Shown here: in pieces, positions 21,865 to 29,618 of the stretch | Numbering within the stretch: position 1 is the first letter of the stretch | Layout: the number at the start of each line of letters is the position of its first letter | Assembly (NCBI GenBank): GCA_963578625.1 | Contig: CAUZEO010000007.1 | Span: 1-41,513 of the forward strand | Length of the DNA stretch: 41,513 nucleotides | Origin: CAUZEO01 sp963578625 | GTDB lineage: Bacteria > Verrucomicrobiota > Kiritimatiellia > SLOV01 | Reading direction: 5' to 3' | The notes under the pieces: model-generated | Seen by the model: only the letters and a program-made list of their open reading frames with translations | What the model was told of the DNA's origin: nothing | Databases searched by the model: none | Position numbers and translations under genes: made by a program

Positions 21865-23510
21865 ACCGCGACCCCTTTCTGTTCATTGCTCAAAACGATC
21901 GACAACCCGATCGCTGATGCGCACACCAGCAGCAACGAAGGCACCGCCGCGCGGGCGAAAAATGCTTCCTCGGTGGCGTTCCATATTCTCATGGCAAGGG
22001 TCTCGAATCCAGTAGGACCCAATAGCAGCGTTGCCGGAAGTTCCTTCATACAACTCAGGAACACGAGTGCAACCGCGGTCAGGACACCCGGACGAGCGAG
22101 CGGGAGGATGATGGACAGAAATACTTCCCTGGGTGTGTGACCAAGATTTCGCGCGGCCTCCTCCAACCGGGGATTTATCTGCAGCAGGCTCGCCCGCAGG
22201 GCGCCGATCGCCAGCGGCAAAAAGCGAACCTGGTACGCGATTATAAGCAACGCAAAGCTCTGGTACAACCCGACCGCGTACCGCGCGCTGAAAAATACCA
22301 GTGCCAGCGCGACGACGATGCCCGGCAGGGCGTGTCCGATGTAGGCGGCCCGTTCGACGCCTTGGGTGCGTCGACCCGGATAACGAGCCGCGAGGAACAC
22401 CACCGGAAAGGCCGCGACAACAGTCAAGAGTGCCCCCGCGGACGAAGCAAAGATAGAATCAAGCAGCACCGTACCGTGCACCCCTAAATGTTCGTCGCCG
22501 TACACGACGCCGCGAATGAGCCACACCGAAATGGCGAGGACCGGAAGGCCAATGCCGATCGTGGCTACTGCCACGCATAAGAAAAGAGCCGGGAACTTCC
22601 ATTTGCCGAGCGCGCTGCGTGCCGCTCGTCGCGCCGCGCCCGCGCTGCTGCGATAGTAGCGCTTCCGGGCCGGCCGCCCGAATTCCACGGCGAGGATGAG
22701 TAGCGTCAACAGCGCCAGCATCAGGGCCAGTACCGCGGCGACGCTCCGGTCGAGAGATGCAGTGTACTGCACATAGATCGCGCGGGTGAAGGAATCGAAT
22801 TGAAGAAGTGTGACGGCCCCGAAGTCACTCAATGTGTAAAGAGCCGAGAGGAGGGCGCCAGCGTGGATCGAAGGTTTTAGTTGCGGGAGAATAATGTGTC
22901 GAAACGTTTGCCAGGGACCGCGTCCCAGGCATCGCGCCGCATCTTCCAGGCTTGGGTCGAGTCCGGCAAGTCCCGCGCGGACGCTGAGGAATACGAATGG
23001 ATAGGTGAAGAGTGTTAATGCCAGCCAGGCACCGGGAAATCCATAAATAGAAGGCAGACGCTCTACTCCGAATCCCGACAGAGCATTCTGGAGGAGACCG
23101 CGAGGGCCCAGGACAACGATGAGCGAGAACGCGCTGATATAGGACGGCAGGACCAGGGGAAGGCTGACGAGAATGGTTATCAGCGACCGCGCCGGTAGAT
23201 CCGTGCGAACCGTAATCCAAGCGAATACAACGCCGAGAAATACCGACGTAATTGTAACCACGATGGTCAGCAGTCCTGTCTGGGCAAAGACGGTCCAGAT
23301 CCGTTTTTGTGCGAGGATCTCAAAAAGAGTTCCGCCCAGTTGCGATGTTCGCACGATCAGGTACAGCAGGGGCGACATCGAAATCGCTGCGACCAACAGA
23401 GCCACCACCCATAGTAGAGGCGGCGCATCGCGGAGCACGCGGTTGCGCGGGCGGTCTCTGGATCCGAGCGAAGCCTTGTCGGGCAGCTGAGGTTCCTCGA
23501 CTTGTCCCAT
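21861..23510 (-). CDS. fbpB: Fe(III) ABC transporter permease, two fused transmembrane domains
   Basis: A 549-residue integral membrane protein with about twelve helices, made of two tandem BPD_transp_1 domains as in FbpB/SfuB. Each domain has its ATPase-coupling EAA loop: LEDAARCLGRGPWQTFRHII in the first half and LEEAARNLGHTPREVFLSII in the second. Hydrophobic stretches include LLWVVALLVAAISMSPLLYL at the N-terminus, VFLGVVFAWITV, and ALVFFSARYAVGLYQSFALL. A GELPATLLLGP-like segment (KELPATLLLGPTGFETLAM) before the last helix is common in iron permeases. The ATG follows the fbpA stop with no gap, and the gene overlaps fbpC, so the three are coupled. Confidence 0.93.
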   Translation of the reverse strand: MGQVEEPQLPDKASLGSRDRPRNRVLRDAPPLLWVVALLVAAISMSPLLYLIVRTSQLGGTLFEILAQKRIWTVFAQTGLLTIVVTITSVFLGVVFAWITVRTDLPARSLITILVSLPLVLPSYISAFSLIVVLGPRGLLQNALSGFGVERLPSIYGFPGAWLALTLFTYPFVFLSVRAGLAGLDPSLEDAARCLGRGPWQTFRHIILPQLKPSIHAGALLSALYTLSDFGAVTLLQFDSFTRAIYVQYTASLDRSVAAVLALMLALLTLLILAVEFGRPARKRYYRSSAGAARRAARSALGKWKFPALFLCVAVATIGIGLPVLAISVWLIRGVVYGDEHLGVHGTVLLDSIFASSAGALLTVVAAFPVVFLAARYPGRRTQGVERAAYIGHALPGIVVALALVFFSARYAVGLYQSFALLIIAYQVRFLPLAIGALRASLLQINPRLEEAARNLGHTPREVFLSIILPLARPGVLTAVALVFLSCMKELPATLLLGPTGFETLAMRIWNATEEAFFARAAVPSLLLVCASAIGLSIVLSNEQKGVAV

Positions 23511-24563
23511 CTATAGGATTCCTGTTTCCTGTAGAAGTTTCAGGGTCCCTTCCAGGTCTTCGAGTTCGGTCAGATTGAGATCGGGGGCTTTGACCCGGTC
23601 GAGCGGTGGAAGCTGGTCGCTGGGCGAGACCGAGCCCGCCAACGGGTACTCGTAGTTTTTGCTCGAAAAATATTCTTGTGCACCCGGTTCCAGAAGCCAT
23701 GTCACGAATTTGGCGGCCGCTTCTTTTCTCTTCGATGTTTGAAGAATGCCGACGCCAGCCACGTTAACCAGGGATCCCGCGCCGCCGGATGAAAGAAACG
23801 CATTGCGCGCCGGAAAGGATTCACCCTGTTCAGCGAGAAAGCGGAAGAGGTAGTAGTGATTTACGAATCCCACATCCACTTCGCCGGCGCCCACCGCGGC
23901 CACGATCGGCGAATTTTTAGGATACACGTAGGGCTCGTTTTTTTGTATGCCGAGCAGCCACTCTCTGGCTTGCTCTTCTCCTTCCGTGGCACGCAGCGCG
24001 GTGACGAAGGCTTGAAAGGATCCGTTTGCCGGCGCCCATCCGATTCGACCCAACCACTCTGGCTCGCAGAACCCGAAAATCTGGCTTGGCAGATCTTCAA
24101 GCTTCAGTTTGTTGGAGTTGTAGACGACGACCCGAGCTCGTCCCGAGACACCGACCCACATGCCCTCTTGAGATCGGAACCGTGGTTCGACTCGCGCCGA
24201 AATTTCGGTGGGCAGGCGGGAAAGCGACCCCTTTTTGGCCAGAGCGCCGAGGGAACCGGCATCCTGGGCAAAGAACAGGTCCGCGGGGCTTTTATCCCCT
24301 TCTTCAAGAATGGTCGCCGCCATCTCCGCCGATTTTCCGTACCGAACTTGGATCTTCGTCCCTGTTTCCTCTTCGTAACGTTGCAACAGCTCCCTGATGA
24401 GGTCCTCGCTGCGACCGGAATAAAGCACCAGGGTCGATTCGTTGCTCGCGTCGCCCGGCAATGTGGGTGGATGACGAGTGACCAGATAGATCGCCGAGAT
24501 GAGGAGAAAAATTCCGATTCCGTATAGAACCGGACGTGAAAGAAAGCTCGAATCGCTGCTCAT
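23511..24563 (-). CDS. fbpA: Fe(III) ABC transporter substrate-binding protein
   Basis: A 350-residue type II periplasmic binding protein. The N-terminal helix (VLYGIGIFLLISAIYLVTR, residues 12-30) is an uncleaved anchor or a signal peptide. The mature part shows LVLYSGRSEDLIRELLQRYE, GTKIQVRYGKSAEMAATIL, PADLFFAQDAGSLGALAKKG, GRARVVVYNSNKL and VGFVNHYYLFRFLA. The adjacent Tyr237-Tyr238 are the paired tyrosines that ligate Fe(III) in FbpA/FutA proteins, which supports iron as the substrate. It is the first gene of fbpABC. Its start lies just downstream of the DtxR-type regulator on the same strand (27 bases), so expression is probably tied to it. Confidence 0.93.
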   Translation of the reverse strand: MSSDSSFLSRPVLYGIGIFLLISAIYLVTRHPPTLPGDASNESTLVLYSGRSEDLIRELLQRYEEETGTKIQVRYGKSAEMAATILEEGDKSPADLFFAQDAGSLGALAKKGSLSRLPTEISARVEPRFRSQEGMWVGVSGRARVVVYNSNKLKLEDLPSQIFGFCEPEWLGRIGWAPANGSFQAFVTALRATEGEEQAREWLLGIQKNEPYVYPKNSPIVAAVGAGEVDVGFVNHYYLFRFLAEQGESFPARNAFLSSGGAGSLVNVAGVGILQTSKRKEAAAKFVTWLLEPGAQEYFSSKNYEYPLAGSVSPSDQLPPLDRVKAPDLNLTELEDLEGTLKLLQETGIL

Positions 24564-24590
24564 CTTGAATATTTCTGTGGCGGAATTATT

Positions 24591-25127
24591 TTACGATCCT
24601 GTACTTTCAACGTGATCCAAAAAGCAGACGTTGGAACAGAGAGCACAATGATCAGCATCGTGTGTGCACTTCATTTCGTGCGCCTTGATGTCCTTGAGAA
24701 ACCCTTTCACTGATTCGGTCCCGGAGAGCACGCAATCGATGAAGGCGGCCAGCTTGGTGCTCGTCTGCAAGCTCAACAAGTGCTCGATTTTGCAGGCATC
24801 GATTTCGGATTGATCAGGATCTACTCCCAGCACATCTCTGAACAAGACCTGCAAAAGTTCGTCATTGCGCTGGACAAGCTCTGCCATGCGCAGCCCTTCC
24901 TCGGAGAGCTTTAGAAACTTATTCTCATCTTCCAGTACCAGCCCCCGCCTCTTCAACGGTTTCAGGCTGATGGAAGTGCTGCCTCGTGTGATGTTTAGAC
25001 GCTTCGCAACATCTGTGACTCTCGCGTATCCATTTTCAGAAAGCAGATCCTCGATGGTCATCAGGTAGTGCGCTGCGCTATGCGTAAGCTGGTTTTCCTC
25101 AAACTCTTTCCAAACTTGGTCCGCCAT
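24591..25127 (-). CDS. DtxR/IdeR-family metal-dependent repressor with Cys-rich tail
   Basis: A 178-residue regulator of the DtxR family. The winged helix is RVTDVAKRLNITRGSTSISL with KRRGLVLEDENKFLKLSEEG, followed by the dimerisation domain LLQVLFRDVLGVDPDQSE. The primary metal site keeps A-Cys112-K-I-Glu115-His116, matching Cys102/Glu105/His106 of DtxR and favouring Fe(II) over Mn(II). The ancillary-site His79 and Glu83 of DtxR appear as Asp and Gln. The C-terminal tail is unusual: Cys154, His160, Cys161, Cys164 and Cys168 could bind another metal or cluster. There is no SH3-like domain. The start is the ATG at 25127, with GGAG six bases upstream. The fbpABC operon lies directly downstream and is the likely target. 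Confidence 0.88.
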   Translation of the reverse strand: MADQVWKEFEENQLTHSAAHYLMTIEDLLSENGYARVTDVAKRLNITRGSTSISLKPLKRRGLVLEDENKFLKLSEEGLRMAELVQRNDELLQVLFRDVLGVDPDQSEIDACKIEHLLSLQTSTKLAAFIDCVLSGTESVKGFLKDIKAHEMKCTHDADHCALCSNVCFLDHVESTGS

Positions 25128-25231
25128 GATTGACTCCGGCTTCAAATCGTTGCACCACGCAAGATTCGTCCGGCCACCATATCCAAAGATTTGCATGCCA
25201 AACAAGCGTTTTGTTCCCCATTTCATATCCT

Positions 25232-25334
25232 TGTATTAGGGACACTGTATTAGGGACAGACCCTAAAAAACTATATCCCTGTATTACTGTATTAGGGACA
25301 GACCCTAAAAACCTCTAAAAAACTAAAAGAGGTT
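25232..25334. repeat. REP-like direct repeats (core AGGGACAGACCCT)
   Basis: The unit TGTATTAGGGACAGACCCTA, followed by an A-run, occurs at 25246-25270 and 25288-25311, 42 bases apart. A truncated copy (TGTATTAGGGACA) sits at 25232-25244. Each full unit can form a small TAGGG/CCCTA hairpin. A further hairpin, AACCTCT / AGAGGTT (25310-25316 with 25328-25334), ends the block. The base composition (AT-rich, A-runs) differs from the surrounding genes. The array lies between the 3' end of metF and the start of the DtxR-type gene. It resembles short palindromic elements mobilised by REP-associated transposases, but no transposase is in the window. Confidence 0.75.
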
Positions 25335-25372
25335 GACGCATAACATGCTTGGGTGGTGACGGTTATGGGATC

Positions 25373-26259
25373 CTAGTGGTGCGGGATTGGGCCTATGATC
25401 GATTCGGACAGGCCCGGCTGCTCGCGATTCAGGATGTAAAGATGGATCCTGGGGACGTCACGAGATACGAGTTCTTCAATCTGATTTGCAGTCCACCGAA
25501 TCCCCACTTCCGCTGCGGCCACCGGATCATCCTTTGTTTTCTGGAGGCTGTGCTCCAGTGCTTCCGGCAACCGGGACCCGCACAATGCGGTGATGCGGCG
25601 GATTTGGGCAATGGATACTGGAGGCAGGATCCCGGCGAGAATCGGATGGTCGATCCCCGCATTTCTGCACCGAGTTACGTAGTCGAAATAGCTCTGATTC
25701 TCGAAAAAAAGCTGGGTCGTGACAAAAGAGGCCCCCGCATCCAGTTTTTGTTTCAAATGAGCGATATCCTCTTCTCGGGAAGCCGCTTCCGGATGCGTTT
25801 CCGGGTATCCTCCCACCCCGCAGCAGAGTCCCGCTTGCCTTGCTTTGATCTGTTTGACGAGATCACAGGCGTACATCAGCCCGTCGGCGGCCAGCTCGAA
25901 AGATGTCTGGCCCTTTGGCGGATCACCTCGAAGGGTCATAACGTTTCGATAACCCGCTTCAAACAGGTCGTCGGCGATCCCATCGATTTCTGCGCGGCTG
26001 GACCCAGCGCAGGTGAGATGGGGCATGATGGGCGCAAACTCCAATTCACGGAGCATCTCGCAAGCTTCCATCGTCCGGTGGGCCTCCGAGCCGCCTGCGC
26101 CATAGGTCACCGTGACGAAATCCGGCTCGGTCGCACGCAAAGCTTCCGCTGTGTTTCGTAGTCTGTGCCACCCCGTTTCATCTTTAGGGGAAAAAACTCG
26201 TAGGAGAGCAAGGAATTTTTTGCGCTCCGAAGGATGTCGCTGATCTTTTCTTCAAGCAC
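25373..26259 (-). pseudogene. metF: 5,10-methylenetetrahydrofolate reductase, frameshifted near N-terminus
   Basis: MetF makes 5-methyl-THF for methionine synthesis. The main frame (25373-26140) reads PDFVTVTYGAGGSEAHRTME, APIMPHLTCAGSSRAEID, YRNVMTLRGDPP, GVGGYPETHPEA, DAGASFVTTQLFFENQSYFD and HPILAGILPPVS, all strong MetF motifs, but lacks the family N-terminus. That lies upstream in another frame: a GTG at 26259 leads ISDILRSAKNSLLSYEFFP, and the family sequence KDETGWHRLRNTAEALRATE continues one base out of frame. The join is at a G-run (26187-26190; C-run on the coding strand), where one extra base would restore FFPPKDE. With it the protein would be about 295 residues, normal for MetF. 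It is either a recent mutation, a sequencing error in a homopolymer, or programmed slippage. Confidence 0.88.
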
Positions 26260-26271
26260 GGCTTAAATGGA

Positions 26272-26721
26272 CTAAATTAGATGGATCAGAACGGCAACGA
26301 GAATTCCCGTCAGCAGGCCACCAAAGACCTCAAGGCGAGTATGTCCCAGTAATTCCGCAAGTTTTTGTTGAGACAGGTGGTGCTCCTTGAAGAGTTCCTG
26401 GACGATTTGATTCAGTAGCCTGGCCTGTCGCCCGGCGGCCTGACGCACGCTCTGGGCGTCAAACATGACAACGCATGCGAAAGCGAAAGTGGTGGCGAAA
26501 AGTGCGGAATCGAATCCGGCGCGAATCCCTACCGATGTGAAAAGCGCGCTCACCATGGCGGAGTGCGCGCTCGGCATCCCGCCCGTGCTGACGAGGACCC
26601 CGAAATCCAGGCGCTTGAACTGCACGATCTCGCGGATCATTTTCAATGCCTGCGCGATCATCCACCCGGCGAGCGCACTCCAGATCGAGATGTTTTGGTA
26701 CCACACGAAATCGTTGCTCAT
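26272..26721 (-). CDS. DUF212/YuiD-family membrane protein (acid phosphatase/haloperoxidase-related)
   Basis: A 149-residue membrane protein with the DUF212 signatures: STGGMPSAHSAMVSALFTSV near residues 45-64 (the PSxH motif shared with PAP2 phosphatases), VVMFDAQSVRQAAGRQAR near 83-102, and LLGHTRLEVFGGLLTGILVA at the C-terminus. About four hydrophobic segments are visible. The family is related to PAP2/vanadium haloperoxidases and is thought to act as a lipid phosphatase-like enzyme, but its substrate is unknown. It ends 12 bases before the GTG start of metF on the same strand. Upstream, the kinase gene at 26877 diverges. Confidence 0.88.
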   Translation of the reverse strand: MSNDFVWYQNISIWSALAGWMIAQALKMIREIVQFKRLDFGVLVSTGGMPSAHSAMVSALFTSVGIRAGFDSALFATTFAFACVVMFDAQSVRQAAGRQARLLNQIVQELFKEHHLSQQKLAELLGHTRLEVFGGLLTGILVAVLIHLI

Positions 26722-26876
26722 AACTCGTCATCAGATACGATCAGTTTTGTATCGAAGCAAGACAAACGATTTGAAACGCGCAAATTTGATCTGCATGGCC
26801 CCGATTGTGCTTTACCATTGACCCGTGCCCGCCGATCTGACTTTTTAACTTCTAGTATCTTGAGATCTTCCGGAAA

Positions 26877-28451
26877 ATGAGGGACTTGGAGTTGGAGGTC
26901 GTGCGAGACGGAAACTTGACCGCCAAGATGAACCGATCATATTCAACGCCAGCCCAAGACGCGAAGTCTATCCGCCTGATACGTGACGGAATTGTCGTAT
27001 TCGATCAGGGTCGGAACGCAGTTTTCGTAGACGAATCGGTCTATGGGATGCTGGGCTTGAGTGGGCCTTCGGCTTCGCGGGAAAATATCCTTGACCGGGT
27101 CCAGATTTCGGGTGCGATTCCGCTGGAGGATGTTGTTCGGGAGGCATTCGAGAAGGGAGAGTGGCGGGGCGAAGCGGCGGGCCTCACCGTGGACGATCAC
27201 GCAATTTATCTCGAAGTGATTATCCGAAGCCTGCAAGGCGAGCACGCCGATGGGTCGGGAGCTATCATGTTTCTCCGGAACGTTACCCGGGACCGGGTGA
27301 TGGAGAATCTCGTTCTGGAAGCGCAACAGATGGAACTGGTGGACAAACTCTCGCGCGGCGTGGCCCACGAGTTGAAAAATATAACGACAATTATTCTCGC
27401 TTATGCGTCCCTGATGGAGATGCGCCTTGAAGACGAAGAAATGCTCGACGCGGTGCAGAAAATTTCTGAGACCGCTGCGCGTACGACCGACGTTACCCGG
27501 CGACTTACCTCACTGACACGACGTCCCCAGCCCGAGTTTGAAAATGCCGATCTCGGCGACATCATGGAGCAGGTTAAGGCGCTGGTCTCGAAAACACTGC
27601 CGTCTCACGCCTCCCTGGACCTGCCCGAGCAGGAAGGGCTACCGATGGTCTTTGTGGATACCGGGGCGATCATGCGGTGCATCATTCATGTCGCTTTGAA
27701 CGCATGTGAAGCAATGCCGGATGGTGGTGTGCTAACGCTGGGTGTCGACGTGATTGAGGTGGAGCCCCAGGACACAACGGAAAATCATCCCGTACGAGAG
27801 CCTGGTCTCTTCGCGGTCATATCCATCACCGATACCGGTCTGGGTATGCCCGATTTCGTCATGGCGCGTCTTTTTGAACCGTTCTTCACTACCAAAGAAA
27901 AAGGTTCCGGACTTGGGCTCTATTCGGTAAAGACAGTACTTTCCTCCATGAATGGTTGGGTTGGCATCTATTCCGAGGCGGGACAGGGAACCTGCGTGAA
28001 GCTGTACCTGCCGGTTGTCGGACAGGCGGAAAAGCTTCCGAGCACCGATACCGAGGGTTTCGAAATTGAATCGAAAACCGAAACAGTACTGGTCGTCGAC
28101 GATGACGAATCGATCATCCAGACTGCCCGGGTCATGCTTGAGCGCGCAGGGTTCCGTGTTCTTACCGCCCCAGGCGGTAAGGAGGCAATTTCCCTTGTCA
28201 AAAAGGATCCGGCGTCGGTGGATGTTGTGCTTTGCGATGTTGTCATGCCCGAGCTTAACGGGGACGAGTTGGTCCAGTGTTTCCACAATCTGCGCGCTGA
28301 TTTACCCGTAATTCTAACGTCCGGATTCCCGCGACCCAGGGTGGAGAGGATCATTGGCCGCACGAGTTGTCCGTTTATCGCCAAGCCTTACACGCAAAAA
28401 TCGCTCATCAGCGGCATTCGACTCGCCTTGATTGGCGCCAGCTACATCTGA
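26877..28451 (+). CDS. Hybrid histidine kinase: sensor (PAS-like), HisKA, HATPase and receiver
   Basis: A 524-residue soluble sensor kinase. Residues 30-140 resemble a PAS domain (IRLIRDGIVVFDQGRNAVFV, then AIMFLRNVTRDRVMENL). The HisKA segment has LSRGVAHELKNITTIILAY with phospho-acceptor His164. The ATPase domain carries the N-box HVALNACEAM, G1 ITDTGLGMP, F-box FEPFFTTKEKGSG and G2 GLGLYSVKTVL. A C-terminal receiver (403-520) has the acidic pocket VVDDDES, phospho-acceptor Asp454 in VLCDVVMP, TSGF, and Lys503 in AKPY. No membrane segment is seen, so it senses a cytosolic signal. No partner regulator or phosphotransfer protein is adjacent, so its pathway is unknown. The ATG at 26877 is a choice; one at 26928 is possible. 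Confidence 0.93.
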   Translation: MRDLELEVVRDGNLTAKMNRSYSTPAQDAKSIRLIRDGIVVFDQGRNAVFVDESVYGMLGLSGPSASRENILDRVQISGAIPLEDVVREAFEKGEWRGEAAGLTVDDHAIYLEVIIRSLQGEHADGSGAIMFLRNVTRDRVMENLVLEAQQMELVDKLSRGVAHELKNITTIILAYASLMEMRLEDEEMLDAVQKISETAARTTDVTRRLTSLTRRPQPEFENADLGDIMEQVKALVSKTLPSHASLDLPEQEGLPMVFVDTGAIMRCIIHVALNACEAMPDGGVLTLGVDVIEVEPQDTTENHPVREPGLFAVISITDTGLGMPDFVMARLFEPFFTTKEKGSGLGLYSVKTVLSSMNGWVGIYSEAGQGTCVKLYLPVVGQAEKLPSTDTEGFEIESKTETVLVVDDDESIIQTARVMLERAGFRVLTAPGGKEAISLVKKDPASVDVVLCDVVMPELNGDELVQCFHNLRADLPVILTSGFPRPRVERIIGRTSCPFIAKPYTQKSLISGIRLALIGASYI

Positions 28452-28491
28452 GGCTCATCTTCCCGCATTCGTTCAGAATCGGCATTTTCCC

Positions 28492-28519
28492 TTGTCTTCC
28501 GCAGTTGGACTGATATATT
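28492..28519 (+). promoter_or_regulatory. Predicted sigma-70-type promoter of rpsB
   Basis: A -35 hexamer TTGTCT (28492-28497) and -10 hexamer TATATT (28514-28519) are separated by 16 bases. They lie about 165 bases upstream of rpsB, between the stop of the kinase gene and the structured leader. Transcription would begin near 28526. Confidence 0.6.
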
Positions 28520-28604
28520 GCCCAGCTAAATTACAGGTGCCGTCCGCATATGTGGAGCGATTCCATCCCGATTGATGGTTGGTCGTAAGGGCGCCGGAAG
28601 CGAG

Positions 28605-28663
28605 TGCACCCCCCTACCTCGGGGGGCGCCAAAGCGGATTGATCCCGCCAAATCGGCGGGATC
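28605..28663 (+). promoter_or_regulatory. Structured 5' leader of rpsB (two GC-rich hairpins)
   Basis: Two stems lie between the predicted promoter and the rpsB start. CCCCCC (28609-28614) pairs with GGGGGG (28621-28626) around six bases. GATCCCGCC (28641-28649) pairs perfectly with GGCGGGATC (28655-28663) around a five-base loop. Only seven bases separate the second stem from the GAGG that starts rpsB. Neither is followed by a T-run, so they are not ordinary terminators. Such leaders often mediate feedback by the ribosomal protein itself. Confidence 0.6.
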
Positions 28664-28682
28664 CAGGACAGAGAGGTATTGC

Positions 28683-29582
28683 ATGGCCATCCACGACGAC
28701 GGCGTCACCACGGACGTCTCTATTCGGGACCTGCTCGACGCAGGGCTTCATTTCGGACACCAAACCAAGCGGTGGAATCCCAAGATGAAGCGCTACATCC
28801 TTGATGAGCGCAACGGGATCTACATCATCGACCTGGTGAAGAGCGCCGAGCTACTCAAGAATGCGCAGCGCTTTCTCTACGACACCGTGGCCCGCGGCCG
28901 AAAGGTTCTCTTCGTAGGGACGAAAAAACAGGCGCAGGATCCATTGCGCGACATCGCGGCCCGACTGAATCAGCCCTACGTTGTTCACCGCTGGCTCGGG
29001 GGGACGCTGACGAATGCGACCACCGTACGGAAAAGCGTGGCGCGCATGAGGGAACTGCAGGGGCTCGAGAGCGAGACGGGCGAAATTACCGCATCCTCCA
29101 AAAAAGAAGGAGCCAAGTTTCGACGTGAACTCAACAAGCTGGACCGAAACTTGTGCGGCATCGCCGACATGGAGCAGCTTCCCGGGGCGCTATTCATCGT
29201 GGATGTCAACAGGGAGTCGATTGCCGTTATGGAGGCGATTCGACTGAAGATCCCCATCGTCGCACTCCTCGACACGAACTGCGATCCGGACCCTATTGAG
29301 TTTCCAATTCCCGGTAATGACGATGCCATTCGCGCGATCCGGCTGATCGTTAATCAGCTAGGTGAGACGATCCAGCATGCCTCGAATGAGTACGCGAAGT
29401 TTCAGGCGGAAGAGTCGCGTAGAAAAGCAGAGGAGGACGCGGCTTCCAAGGCGAAGGCCGAAGCCGCTGAAGAAGCCGAACGCAAAGCACGCGCCGAGGT
29501 AATCGAGAAAGCGAAGATCGCGGCCGCCGTGGCCGACTCAGCTCCGGCAGCCCCAGCCGGCGAATCCAGCGGAGCAACCTGA
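28683..29582 (+). CDS. rpsB: 30S ribosomal protein S2
   Basis: S2 binds late in small-subunit assembly, at the head-body junction, and bridges to S1. The 299 residues start at the ATG of 28683, six bases after GAGG, reading MAIHDDGVTTDVSIRDLLDA. The S2 signatures follow: GLHFGHQTKRWNPKMKRYI, FLYDTVARGRKVLFVGTKKQ, YVVHRWLGGTLTNATTVRKS (signature 1), LPGALFIVDVNRESIAVMEA (signature 2) and LDTNCDPDPIEFPIPGNDDA. The core ends near residue 225. A further 70 residues form a Lys/Glu/Ala-rich tail (EESRRKAEEDAASKAKAEAA), longer than in E. coli (241 residues) and probably helical or disordered. tsf follows, the standard order. Confidence 0.97.
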   Translation: MAIHDDGVTTDVSIRDLLDAGLHFGHQTKRWNPKMKRYILDERNGIYIIDLVKSAELLKNAQRFLYDTVARGRKVLFVGTKKQAQDPLRDIAARLNQPYVVHRWLGGTLTNATTVRKSVARMRELQGLESETGEITASSKKEGAKFRRELNKLDRNLCGIADMEQLPGALFIVDVNRESIAVMEAIRLKIPIVALLDTNCDPDPIEFPIPGNDDAIRAIRLIVNQLGETIQHASNEYAKFQAEESRRKAEEDAASKAKAEAAEEAERKARAEVIEKAKIAAAVADSAPAAPAGESSGAT

Positions 29583-29618
29583 TCGGGGAAGCACCTGATC
29601 TGTTAAGACGGAGAATTA

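Noticed and set aside
25127..25226. A 33-residue N-terminal extension of the DtxR-type regulator
   Set aside because: The ATG at 25127 has GGAG six bases upstream, and the extension lacks family similarity and runs towards the repeat block.
25232..25334. A CRISPR array
   Set aside because: Only two full units of about 25 bases with a single uneven gap, palindromic and AT-rich, and no cas genes nearby.
25349..26161. A 270-codon plus-strand frame
   Set aside because: It is antisense to metF, whose motifs are strong.
26187..26190. Programmed frameshifting in metF as the leading explanation
   Set aside because: A slippery T6C4 run is suggestive, but MetF is not known to use frameshifting and no stimulatory structure was seen. 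Mutation or sequence error is simpler.
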